Shown here: positions 25,829 to 32,624 of the stretch, in pieces
Position numbering within the stretch: the stretch's first letter is position 1
How the letters are laid out: every line of letters starts with the position of its first letter
NCBI GenBank assembly: GCA_913778905.1
Contig: CAJYYA010000014.1
Span: 62,001 to 126,000 of the forward strand
DNA from: an uncultured Naasia sp.
Lineage (GTDB): Bacteria > Actinomycetota > Actinomycetes > Actinomycetales > Microbacteriaceae
DNA: 64,000 nt
Direction: 5' to 3'
Position numbers and translations under genes: made by a program
The notes under the pieces: generated by a model
Databases searched by the model: none
Seen by the model: the letters and a program-made list of their open reading frames with translations, nothing else
What the model was told of the DNA's origin: nothing

Positions 25829-27484
25829 TCAGGGCGTCGGCACCGGCGCGGCGAGGGTCTCGCGCAACGCCTTCTTGTCGATCTTGCCCACCTTCGTGAG
25901 CGGCAGCTCGGCGACGAGCTCGAGGCGGTCGGGATGCTTGTAGGCGGCGACGCCCCAGTCTGCGAACGCCGACCGGACAGAGTCCAATCGCAGATCATGG
26001 TCGTCGTGCAGGACCGCGAACAGGCAGACCCGTTCGCCCAGTTGCGGATCCGGCATCGCGACGGCCGCAGCCAGACGGATCGCCGTCAGCCGGTAGGCGA
26101 GGTTCTCGATCTCCTCGGCGGAGATGTTCTCGCCGCCACGATTGATCATGTCCTTGCTGCGCCCCGACACCACGAGATTGCCCTCCGATGTCCGGACCAC
26201 GATGTCTCCGCTGACATACCACCCGTCGGGAGTGAAGGAGCGCTCGTTCGCCTCGGCCGCGTCGTAGTACCCGCGCGGCGTGTAGGGGCCACGGGTGAGC
26301 AGGACACCCGGTGAGCCGTCCGGCACCGGCCGGCCGGTCTCCTCGTCGACGATGAGGATCTCGTCGGCTTCGCACACCGGGCGGCCCTGCGTGCCGATCA
26401 CGACCGAGACCGGATCGTCGAGGCGCGTGACGTTGATGAGGCCTTCCGCCATCCCGAACACCTGCTGCAGGCGCCCCGGCAGCAGTGCGACCACGCGGGC
26501 GGCGAGCTCGTCGGCGAGGCGGGCGCCTCCGACCTGGAGGAGCCGGAGAGTCGCGAGCTGGTCGGCGCCGACGGTGGCGGCGTGGTCGAGCCAGCTCGCC
26601 ACGACGGCGGGCACCGCGGCCGTATGGGTCACTCCGAATCTCTCGATCGCGGCGAATGCGCGCTCGGGGTGGGGCGAGGTGAGCGGCACCACGGTCCCGC
26701 CGACCAACAACGTGCCGAGGATCCCCGGGCAGGCCAGCGGGAAGTTGTGACCGAGAGGCAGTGTGCCGAGGTAGACGGTGTCGGGGCCGAGCGCGGCGTA
26801 CCTCGACGTCGCGCGCACATTGCAGACGTAGTCGTCATGCGTGCGGGCGATGAGCTTCGGCATGCCCGTCGTGCCGCCCGAGAGCAGGAACACGGCGACC
26901 GACGACGGATCCGGCCGGGGGACGTCGCGTGGGCGCTCGTCCTCTGCGCGGGGCGCGCAGAGCTCGTCGAGCGACAGGGTCCCGCTCGGGACCGCGGCCG
27001 GATCGCCCTGGATGAGGACGGTCTGCAGCGTCGAGGTGGTCTCGCGGAGCTTGAGTGCGAGAGCCGCATGGTCGAAGTCGCGCAGGCTGAGCGGCGCGGC
27101 GATCGCGCGGGCCTCGGACTGGTCGACGAGATAGCGCAGCTCATGCTCGCGGTGCGCGGGCAGCGCCATGACCGGCTGCACGCCGATGCGCAGGCACGCG
27201 AGCAGGAGGACGACGAACTGCCACCCGTTCGGCAGTTGCACGAGGATGCGGTCATCGGCGGTCACCCCCGCGGACAGGAGTCGGTCGCCGCAGGCGCTCG
27301 CGCGATCCAGCAATTCGGCGTAGGTGAGCCGCCTATCGCCGTCGGCGACGGCCAGGTGATCGGGGTGCGCGGCGGCGCTCTCATCGAGGAGCTCCGGGAG
27401 CGAGCGTCCCTCCCAGAGGCCCGCGGCGCGGTAGCGGTCGGCGAACTCGGTGGGCCAGGGGGTGGTCCCCTCCGCCGTCCTCAT
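25829..27484 (-). CDS. AMP-forming aromatic acid (salicylate-type) ligase
   Basis: 551 aa; ATG at 27484 in an ATGA overlap with the hydroxylase gene. ANL-superfamily adenylating enzyme resembling 2,3-dihydroxybenzoate-AMP and salicyl-AMP ligases. P-loop LLSGGTTGMPKLIARTHDDY (near 185), active-site loop HNFPLACPG, FGMAEGLINVTRLDD, hinge GDIVVRTSEGNLVVSGRSKDMINRGGENIS and catalytic Lys in LTKVGKIDKKAL near the C-terminus are all present. No carrier-protein or siderophore genes surround it; instead the neighbours are a salicylyl-CoA hydroxylase type enzyme and gentisate genes. Salicylate activation for catabolism is therefore the best reading; another hydroxybenzoate is the alternative. Confidence 0.9.
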   Translation of the reverse strand: MRTAEGTTPWPTEFADRYRAAGLWEGRSLPELLDESAAAHPDHLAVADGDRRLTYAELLDRASACGDRLLSAGVTADDRILVQLPNGWQFVVLLLACLRIGVQPVMALPAHREHELRYLVDQSEARAIAAPLSLRDFDHAALALKLRETTSTLQTVLIQGDPAAVPSGTLSLDELCAPRAEDERPRDVPRPDPSSVAVFLLSGGTTGMPKLIARTHDDYVCNVRATSRYAALGPDTVYLGTLPLGHNFPLACPGILGTLLVGGTVVPLTSPHPERAFAAIERFGVTHTAAVPAVVASWLDHAATVGADQLATLRLLQVGGARLADELAARVVALLPGRLQQVFGMAEGLINVTRLDDPVSVVIGTQGRPVCEADEILIVDEETGRPVPDGSPGVLLTRGPYTPRGYYDAAEANERSFTPDGWYVSGDIVVRTSEGNLVVSGRSKDMINRGGENISAEEIENLAYRLTAIRLAAAVAMPDPQLGERVCLFAVLHDDHDLRLDSVRSAFADWGVAAYKHPDRLELVAELPLTKVGKIDKKALRETLAAPVPTP

Positions 27485-28995
27485 CTCGCCACCGCGTCCG
27501 CGCGACCCGACAGGACGAGCGTGAGGGCTCTGTCGTCGTCGCAGTCCGGTTCGTGGATCACCGCCGAGGCGCCGTGCCGCAGGCGGATCGCCTCGGACGC
27601 CAACTGGCGGGTGAGGGGCGTTCCCCCTGTGACGAGCGCGGCGCGGGGAGCATCGGGGGAGTCGAAGACGCTCCGGATCGCGGCGTCGAGGTCCTCCTCG
27701 TCGAGCGGAGCCTCGAGCACGGCGACGTCCGCGAGATCCGCCCGCGGAATGAGCCGCGCCGCGAGTTCGAGGCGGTCGCCCGTGCCCGACTCGAGCACGA
27801 GTGGGGAGGCGAGGGCGGGGGCGCCGTGGCGCCGCACCCACTCCTGCTGCGGCTCTTCGGCGGCCGCGGGGTCGCGACGCGCGATCTTGGCGGTGGGGAG
27901 GGAGCGGGAGAAGAAGTGGAACGCGAACTGCCACGGCTCGAATGCGTGATAGTAGGCCCCGAAGTTCTCCCACCACGAGAGGGAGGGCCGCGCCGCGTTC
28001 TGGATGCGGGCGACCGCCGGCTGGCGGACGCTCTCGTACGCCGCGAATGCCGCCTCGGCGTCGTCGGGGTGGGCCACGATCGCCTCGGCGAGCGCGATGG
28101 CGTCTTCGATCGCCATCTTGGTTCCGCTGCCGACCGAGAAGTGCGCGGTGTGGACGGCATCCCCGAGGAAGACGACATTGCCGGCGTGCCAGCGCTCGGA
28201 GCGGATGGTGCGGAAGTTGCCCCAGCGCGAGTTGTTGCCGATGAGCTGCGCCCCGTCGATGAGGGGCGCGAAGATCTCTTCCAGGCGCCGGCGGCTGTGC
28301 TCGTCGCTCGGGCCGGGCGGCGTCGTGAGGTCGAAGTCGTCGAGGCCGGCTGCACGCCAGGTCGCCTCATCCGTCTCGACGATGAAGGTCGAGAGCCCCT
28401 TGCCGATCGGGTAGGCGTGCGCCGCGAAGACGCCGGGAACGTCGCCCAGGCCCTCGACGTGCTGGTGCAGGAAGGTGAGGCCGTCGAACGAGTGGTCGGT
28501 CGCGAACCAGATGAACTTCGCCGTCGCGTAGTCGAAGCTCGTCCCGAGGACATCCTCGCCGATCGCCTGCCGGGTGCGGGAGTTCGCGCCGTCCGCGGCG
28601 GCGACGATGTCGTAGCCGCGGAGGTCGGCCAGAGCGGCGGGGTGTCGGAAGTGGAGATTCACGCCCGCGTCGGCGGCGGCCTGCTGAAGCTGGGCGAGCA
28701 GGTCCTTGCGGAGGACGGCCCCCATCCCGTTGCCCGCGAACGAGTGGATCTCGTCCTTGAGGCGCACCTCGATGGCATCCCACCGCACGCCGTGCGCGTC
28801 GAGGGTCGTCCGGAGCGCGCTGTCGGCGGCATCGACGCCGCGCTGCGTCGCATCCGAGAAGACCACACCGAATCCGAATGCCTCATCGGCACCGTTCCGC
28901 TCGAAGAGGTCGACACTCGCCGACGGGAGATCCCGAGCGACGAGGGTGGCGAGCAGCAGCCCCGCGGGACCTGCTCCGATGACGGCGATGCGCAT
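27481..28995 (-). CDS. FAD-dependent monooxygenase, probable salicylyl-CoA 5-hydroxylase
   Basis: 504 aa; ATG at 28995 with AAGGAGG upstream. Class A flavoprotein hydroxylase: dinucleotide motif VIGAGPAGLLLA at residues 4-15, DG motif AAADGANSRTR, and FAD-ribityl motif FLGDAVHTAHFSVGSGTKMAIEDA near 285. The sequence EAFGFGVVFSDATQRGVDAAD and the long C-terminal part (residues 360-504) resemble the CoA-thioester hydroxylases of the SdgC type and not free-acid salicylate 1-hydroxylases. It would convert salicylyl-CoA to gentisyl-CoA. First gene of a seven-gene minus-strand operon, facing a PaaX-type regulator across a 120-bp intergenic region. Confidence 0.85.
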   Translation of the reverse strand: MRIAVIGAGPAGLLLATLVARDLPSASVDLFERNGADEAFGFGVVFSDATQRGVDAADSALRTTLDAHGVRWDAIEVRLKDEIHSFAGNGMGAVLRKDLLAQLQQAAADAGVNLHFRHPAALADLRGYDIVAAADGANSRTRQAIGEDVLGTSFDYATAKFIWFATDHSFDGLTFLHQHVEGLGDVPGVFAAHAYPIGKGLSTFIVETDEATWRAAGLDDFDLTTPPGPSDEHSRRRLEEIFAPLIDGAQLIGNNSRWGNFRTIRSERWHAGNVVFLGDAVHTAHFSVGSGTKMAIEDAIALAEAIVAHPDDAEAAFAAYESVRQPAVARIQNAARPSLSWWENFGAYYHAFEPWQFAFHFFSRSLPTAKIARRDPAAAEEPQQEWVRRHGAPALASPLVLESGTGDRLELAARLIPRADLADVAVLEAPLDEEDLDAAIRSVFDSPDAPRAALVTGGTPLTRQLASEAIRLRHGASAVIHEPDCDDDRALTLVLSGRADAVAR

Positions 28996-29031
28996 GTTTC
29001 CAGCCTCCTTGCTGACGTGACCCTCAGAGTA

Positions 29032-29069
29032 TGCAACGGTTCTGAGATGACCGCCACAGTTTTGTTGCA
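29032..29069. promoter_or_regulatory. Candidate PaaX operator between divergent genes
   Basis: TGCAAC at 29032-29037 and its complement GTTGCA at 29064-29069 form a dyad with a 26-bp centre, in the AT-richest part of the 120-bp region between the hydroxylase operon and the PaaX-type gene. It overlaps where the operon promoter should be. Spacing is wide for one dimer, so the half-sites may bind separately. Confidence 0.35.
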
Positions 29070-29103
29070 CATTGTGGATGGGCGTCGTGCGGACCCCGAC
29101 GGG

Positions 29104-29109
29104 TACCGT
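29104..29109 (+). promoter_or_regulatory. -10 box TACCGT of the PaaX-type gene
   Basis: TACCGT ends six bases before the ATG at 29116, the same geometry as at eleven other genes in the window. It implies a leaderless transcript and also decides the start codon, since no Shine-Dalgarno sequence is present. Confidence 0.55.
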
Positions 29110-29115
29110 GGCCTC

Positions 29116-29973
29116 ATGCGCCCGCGCTCCCTCGTCTTCACGCTCTACGGGGACTATTTCCGCTACTGCGCCGACGGTGCCGCGCCGCTCGGCGGACTGA
29201 GCGACGTGCTCGAACTGTTCGGCGTCGAACGCTCGACGACCCGCATGGTCATGTCGAGACTGCGCGCCGAGGGGTGGTTCGACGCCGTGCGCGACGGCCG
29301 GCGCACCAGCTACCGGCTCACGCCGCAAGGGTGGGAGCTGCTCGATTCGGGGCGCGACCGGATCTTCAGCCATGAGTCGGAACCGTGGGAGGACGACGGC
29401 GGGCGCTGGACCCTCGTCCTGACCCGCACGGCGGATCGCGCGGCGCGCGACGAGTTCCGCAAGACGCTCGCGTGGCTCGGGTTCGGATCCCTCCAGCCCG
29501 CCACCTGGATCGCTCCCGGCGACCGTCGTGCTCGTGCGCTCCGGGCGCTCGACGACCAACCCGCCGGTGAGGGCGACGTGTTCCTCACCCACACGGGCGA
29601 TCTCGAGAGAGACCGCGACATCGCATCCCGTGCCTGGGATCTCGAGGCGCTCGGTGGGGGCTACCGGCGGTTCATCGAGCGGAACGAGGCGCCCATCGCC
29701 GACCTCGCCGACGACGAAGCGCTCGTGCGTCGGGTCGCGTTGACGGACGAGTATCGGCGCTTCCCCTACGACGATCCCGACCTCCCCGCGCGGCTCCTTC
29801 CCGCGGAATGGCCGGGGGCCGTCGCCCACGCGCTCTTCGCCGACCGGCACACGGGGCTGGGCCCCGCCGCCGTGCGCGCCATCGAATCCCGCACGGGCCT
29901 GGCGGTCGTCGATCCGCACCGCGTGGCCTACGACGGCACCCGCGTCACCTTCTCTTTCGCACCGCCCCCCTGA
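29116..29973 (+). CDS. PaaX-family transcriptional regulator
   Basis: 285 aa. N-terminal PaaX winged helix (SLVFTLYGDYFRYC through LSDVLELFGVERSTTRMVMSRLRAEGWF, residues 4-55), central PaaX domain with RRTSYRLTPQGWELLDSGRDRIF, and C-terminal domain ending YRRFPYDDPDLPARLLPAEWPG. The prototype represses phenylacetate genes and is released by phenylacetyl-CoA. Here it is divergent from the aromatic acid-CoA operon, so a CoA thioester such as salicylyl-CoA is a natural candidate effector (inference). Its stop is close to a dyad element and a 62-nt repeat. Confidence 0.92.
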   Translation: MRPRSLVFTLYGDYFRYCADGAAPLGGLSDVLELFGVERSTTRMVMSRLRAEGWFDAVRDGRRTSYRLTPQGWELLDSGRDRIFSHESEPWEDDGGRWTLVLTRTADRAARDEFRKTLAWLGFGSLQPATWIAPGDRRARALRALDDQPAGEGDVFLTHTGDLERDRDIASRAWDLEALGGGYRRFIERNEAPIADLADDEALVRRVALTDEYRRFPYDDPDLPARLLPAEWPGAVAHALFADRHTGLGPAAVRAIESRTGLAVVDPHRVAYDGTRVTFSFAPPP

Positions 29974-29975
29974 GA

Positions 29976-30037
29976 TCGGATACATCGCCGCTGACCCGAC
30001 ATTCGGGCTTCACGACAGCGCCAGAACCGCAATCCGA
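29976..30037. repeat. Degenerate dyad resembling the 15420 hairpin
   Basis: Begins two bases after the PaaX-type stop. Its ends TCGGAT (29976-29981) and ATCCGA (30032-30037) match the ends of the 37-bp hairpin at 15420-15496, and CCGCAATCCGA echoes CCGCAATATCCGA there. The interior has diverged and does not form a long stem. It may be a decayed copy of the same element at the other end of the catabolic island. Confidence 0.4.
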
Positions 30038-30047
30038 CGCCCTGCTC

Positions 30048-30109
30048 ATACGGGTATTCCGGCCAATCGAGTACGTTCCGGCAAACCAACTGAGCCGGAA
30101 CACCCGTAC
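30048..30109. repeat. 62-nt dyad repeat, copy 1
   Basis: Aligns base for base without gaps with copies at 60730-60791 and 62337-62398. Outer arms TACGGGTATTCCGGC (from 30049) and GCCGGAACACCCGTA (to 30108) pair over 15 bp with one mismatch. The centre holds CGTTCCGG and ACCAACTGA, which are conserved although unpaired. Lies between convergent genes (PaaX-type and DUF3515) and may serve as a bidirectional terminator. Confidence 0.8.
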
Positions 30110-30117
30110 GTCAGAGG

Positions 30118-30621
30118 TCAGGGGGATGCGGGTTCCTGGGGGATCTCGATGTCCTGGGCGCCGACGCAGGCGCGCTCCTGCGGAAGCACCGTCATGATGC
30201 CGGACAGATCGGTGATGACGTCGAGACCGGACGCGGCGTTCGAGTCGATGACGACCTCGACCGACGGCTCACGTCCGTAGGTGGTGAAGACGAAGCGCGG
30301 CGCATCCGTGTCGTCGCGGATCCAATCGACCCCCGACACGTTGATGCACTCCGCGGTCGTGGGGCCCGGCGAAGCGACCCCGCACCGCAGCAACACACTC
30401 GCCGGCTCTCCCCATGCGGCCGTGCCCTGCGCGTCCGTCAGGCGCTTCGGCTGGCCGGCCAGCTCGTCCGGCAAGCGGACGGAGACCTCGGCGCACCCCG
30501 GATCGACCGCGTCAGGGGCGGGCTGCAGCGAGACGGTGGCCGCGCATCCGGTCGTCGAGACCGCGAGCAGCGCGGCGGAGAAGGCCAGGGTCACGAGGTG
30601 GAAGCGGCGGACTCGGTTCAC
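30118..30621 (-). CDS. DUF3515 lipoprotein
   Basis: 167 aa from a GTG at 30621, chosen because the signal peptide then starts with basic residues (NRVRRFH) and runs to a lipobox VSTTGC (C26); a GTG two codons earlier is possible. The mature part is a small beta-rich domain with paired cysteines (DPGCAEVSV, LLRCGVASP, AECINVSGV, ERACVGAQD) that could form disulfides outside the membrane. The DUF3515 family is actinobacterial and of unknown function. It usually sits between ddl and thiL; here thiL is still adjacent and divergent, but ddl is 14.7 kb away. Confidence 0.85.
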   Translation of the reverse strand: MNRVRRFHLVTLAFSAALLAVSTTGCAATVSLQPAPDAVDPGCAEVSVRLPDELAGQPKRLTDAQGTAAWGEPASVLLRCGVASPGPTTAECINVSGVDWIRDDTDAPRFVFTTYGREPSVEVVIDSNAASGLDVITDLSGIMTVLPQERACVGAQDIEIPQEPASP

Positions 30622-30718
30622 TGGCACAACCTCAAGGCTAACCGCGCTCACATGGTCGGGGTGGAGACGACATCGGGCGGGCCCCACCATCAGGCTCTCG
30701 CGCCGCACCCCGAATGGC

Positions 30719-30724
30719 TACCGT
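30719..30724 (+). promoter_or_regulatory. -10 box TACCGT of thiL
   Basis: TACCGT ends six bases before the GTG at 30731, indicating leaderless transcription. It settles the start codon, because the only purine run (GGGGGA) lies immediately against the GTG and is too close to act as a Shine-Dalgarno site. Confidence 0.55.
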
Positions 30725-30730
30725 GGGGGA

Positions 30731-31762
30731 GTGAGCGGCGACGACGTGACCCTGGGCCAGGCCGGCGAGATCGAGGCGATCCGACGCATCACGAATCGCC
30801 TCCCGCCGGCGACCGCCGCGGAGCTCGGTCCCGGCGACGACTCCGCGGTTCTACGGGCCCCTGACGGACGCTTCACGGTCTCGACGGATCTGCTGATCCA
30901 CGGCCCGGACTTCCGACTCGCCTGGTCCACGCCGTACGACATCGGCTGGAAGGCCGCCGCCACCAACCTCGCAGACGCCGCCGCGATGGGCGCGCGTCCG
31001 ACCGCTCTGGTCGTCGCTGTCGCCGCACCGCTCTCGACTCCGCTCAGCATGCTGGAGGGCATCGCCGACGGGCTCCGAGACGGATGCGCCGCGCTCTCGC
31101 CGGGTGTGAGCGTCGTCGGCGGCGACCTGTCCGCCTCGGAGACCCTGACCCTCGCCGTCACCGTGTTCGGAGACCTCGAGGGGCGCCCGGCCGTCACCCG
31201 CGGCGGTGCGCGCCCCGGTGATGTCCTCGCGGTGAGCGGCTCGCTCGGCCTGGCCGCCGCAGGTCTCGCTCTGCTCTTCCGCGATGGGGTCGACGGGGAT
31301 CGTATCCCGGATGCGGAGGCCGCGCGGATCCTCCGCGAGCGGCACGGTGGCCTCCTCGATGCTCAGCTCCGCCCGTCGCCGCCCATCGGTGGCGGCGTCG
31401 TGGCAGGTATCGGCGGAGCGACCGCCATGCTCGACATCTCGGACGGGCTCCTCCTCGACGCGCGCCGGATCGCGTCGGCCAGCGGCGTGCGGCTCGATCT
31501 TGAGCGCGCGGCCCTCGGGCCCGACCTCGCTCGCCTCGCGGATCCCGCGCTCGGCTTCGACGACGATCGGCGTCGCCGGCTCGTCTTGGCAGGCGGGGAG
31601 GATCACGCCCTACTGGCGACGTTCCCGAACGCGGCGCTGCCCGCAGGCTTCCGTGTCATCGGCCGGGTCGAGGGCGGAACGGGAGTCACGCTCGACGGCC
31701 TCGCCGTGGACGGCCGCGCGGGCTGGGATCCGTTCGAGGACTGGGACGGCCTGGCGGGCTGA
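30731..31762 (+). CDS. thiL: Thiamine-monophosphate kinase
   Basis: 343 aa from a GTG. Phosphorylates thiamine monophosphate to the active diphosphate. AIR-synthase-like ATPase fold: ELGPGDDSAVL near residue 36, STDLLIHGPDF, KAAATNLADAAAMGARPTALVVAV (about 75-98), GGDLSASETLTLAVTVFGD and the C-terminal DISDGLLLDARRIA and LAGGEDHALLATF blocks are all intact. Expressed alone from its own promoter, divergent from DUF3515, and convergent with rsmD. Confidence 0.97.
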   Translation: MSGDDVTLGQAGEIEAIRRITNRLPPATAAELGPGDDSAVLRAPDGRFTVSTDLLIHGPDFRLAWSTPYDIGWKAAATNLADAAAMGARPTALVVAVAAPLSTPLSMLEGIADGLRDGCAALSPGVSVVGGDLSASETLTLAVTVFGDLEGRPAVTRGGARPGDVLAVSGSLGLAAAGLALLFRDGVDGDRIPDAEAARILRERHGGLLDAQLRPSPPIGGGVVAGIGGATAMLDISDGLLLDARRIASASGVRLDLERAALGPDLARLADPALGFDDDRRRRLVLAGGEDHALLATFPNAALPAGFRVIGRVEGGTGVTLDGLAVDGRAGWDPFEDWDGLAG

Positions 31763-31786
31763 TCCGTTGCGGCTCGTGCCGGACGG

Positions 31787-32371
31787 CTACGCGGATGAGT
31801 CGACGGGATCCGCGTCCACGAAGTACACCGCGGTCTCGCCGTAGTCGCGTCGACGGTCGAGGACCTGCCCGGCCGCCCAGGTCGGCTCGGGTGAGCGGGT
31901 ACTGCGCTCGACCACGAGCAGCGCGCCCTCGTCGACCATCGCGCTGAGACCCGCGAGCACAGCGGTGAGCTCGGTCTCGGGGAGGTCGTAGGGCGGGTCG
32001 ATGAAGACGAGTTCGAACCGACCGACACCTCGATTGACGTAGGCGAGGGCGTTCTGCGGGATGGCCTGGGCGTCGATCGTGGTGCCCTTCGGGGCCGCCG
32101 CCAGGACGGTCTTGATGTTCGCCCGCCCGGCGTTCGCCGCATCCGAGGCTTTGTCGACGAGACGAACGAGGCGCGCACCGCGGCTCACAGCTTCCAGCCC
32201 GAGCGCGCCCGAGCCCGAGTAGAGGTCGAGTACTCGCGCACCGGCGAGCACGTCGCGGGCTTCGAGGGCCGAGAAGATGCCCTCCCGGGTACGGTCGCTC
32301 GTCGGCCTGGTGCCCGAACGTGGGACCTTGAGGCCGAGGGATCCGGCGAAGCCCGAGATGATCCTGGTCAT
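31787..32371 (-). CDS. rsmD: 16S rRNA (guanine(966)-N(2))-methyltransferase
   Basis: 194 aa. SAM-dependent N6/N2 methyltransferase fold: RPTSDRTREGIFSAL (residues 22-36), SAM motif ARVLDLYSGSGALGLEA (about 44-61) and catalytic motif FIDPPYD near 122 (DPPY). Methylates G966 in the 30S subunit. In most actinobacteria it precedes recG or coaD on the same strand; here it is inverted relative to recG and coaD, ending 24 bp from thiL. Its upstream region carries a leaderless-type promoter. Confidence 0.95.
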   Translation of the reverse strand: MTRIISGFAGSLGLKVPRSGTRPTSDRTREGIFSALEARDVLAGARVLDLYSGSGALGLEAVSRGARLVRLVDKASDAANAGRANIKTVLAAAPKGTTIDAQAIPQNALAYVNRGVGRFELVFIDPPYDLPETELTAVLAGLSAMVDEGALLVVERSTRSPEPTWAAGQVLDRRRDYGETAVYFVDADPVDSSA

Positions 32372-32377
32372 CCCTCG

Positions 32378-32383
32378 ACCCTA
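32378..32383 (-). promoter_or_regulatory. -10 box TAGGGT of rsmD
   Basis: On the minus strand TAGGGT is followed by six bases (CGAGGG) and the ATG at 32371. This is the leaderless geometry seen elsewhere in the window; CGAGGG could also act as a weak, very close ribosome-binding site. Confidence 0.5.
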
Positions 32384-32407
32384 GGGCCCGCCCCGCCGCC
32401 CGAATGG

Positions 32408-32517
32408 CTGAACAAATGCAGGAGATGCCGATGGTGCCTCGGATGACGACCCCGGAAGTACGCGGAAGTCCGCGCTCCGGTCCTGCATATGGTCCGACGG
32501 ATCCTGCATTCGTTCAG
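32408..32517. repeat. Long-range inverted repeat between rsmD and acyl-CoA dehydrogenase
   Basis: CTGAACAAATGCAGGA (32408-32423) and TCCTGCATTCGTTCAG (32502-32517) pair over 16 bp with one mismatch around a 78-base centre. TCCTGCAT occurs a second time at 32481, giving an alternative partner. No gene is visible in the 253-bp gap. The function is unknown; a comparable inverted repeat follows the acyl-CoA dehydrogenase gene. Confidence 0.6.
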
Positions 32518-32624
32518 TGAGCCAGCCGATTTCGACAGCTAGCAGGCGGCGCAGTCGCGAGTCGACTGTGGGGTGCCCACAACCCATTTCGGGATGCGCT
32601 GTCGGCTTTCGCACACTGATTCGT

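Noticed and set aside
25829-27484. Siderophore-type salicyl/DHB-AMP ligase role.
   Set aside because: No isochorismate, carrier-protein, NRPS or export genes occur nearby; the operon encodes aromatic degradation.
27553-29115. Long plus-strand frame running into the PaaX-type gene.
   Set aside because: The part before 29116 is antisense to the FAD monooxygenase gene and has no motifs; the PaaX start is fixed by domain and promoter position.
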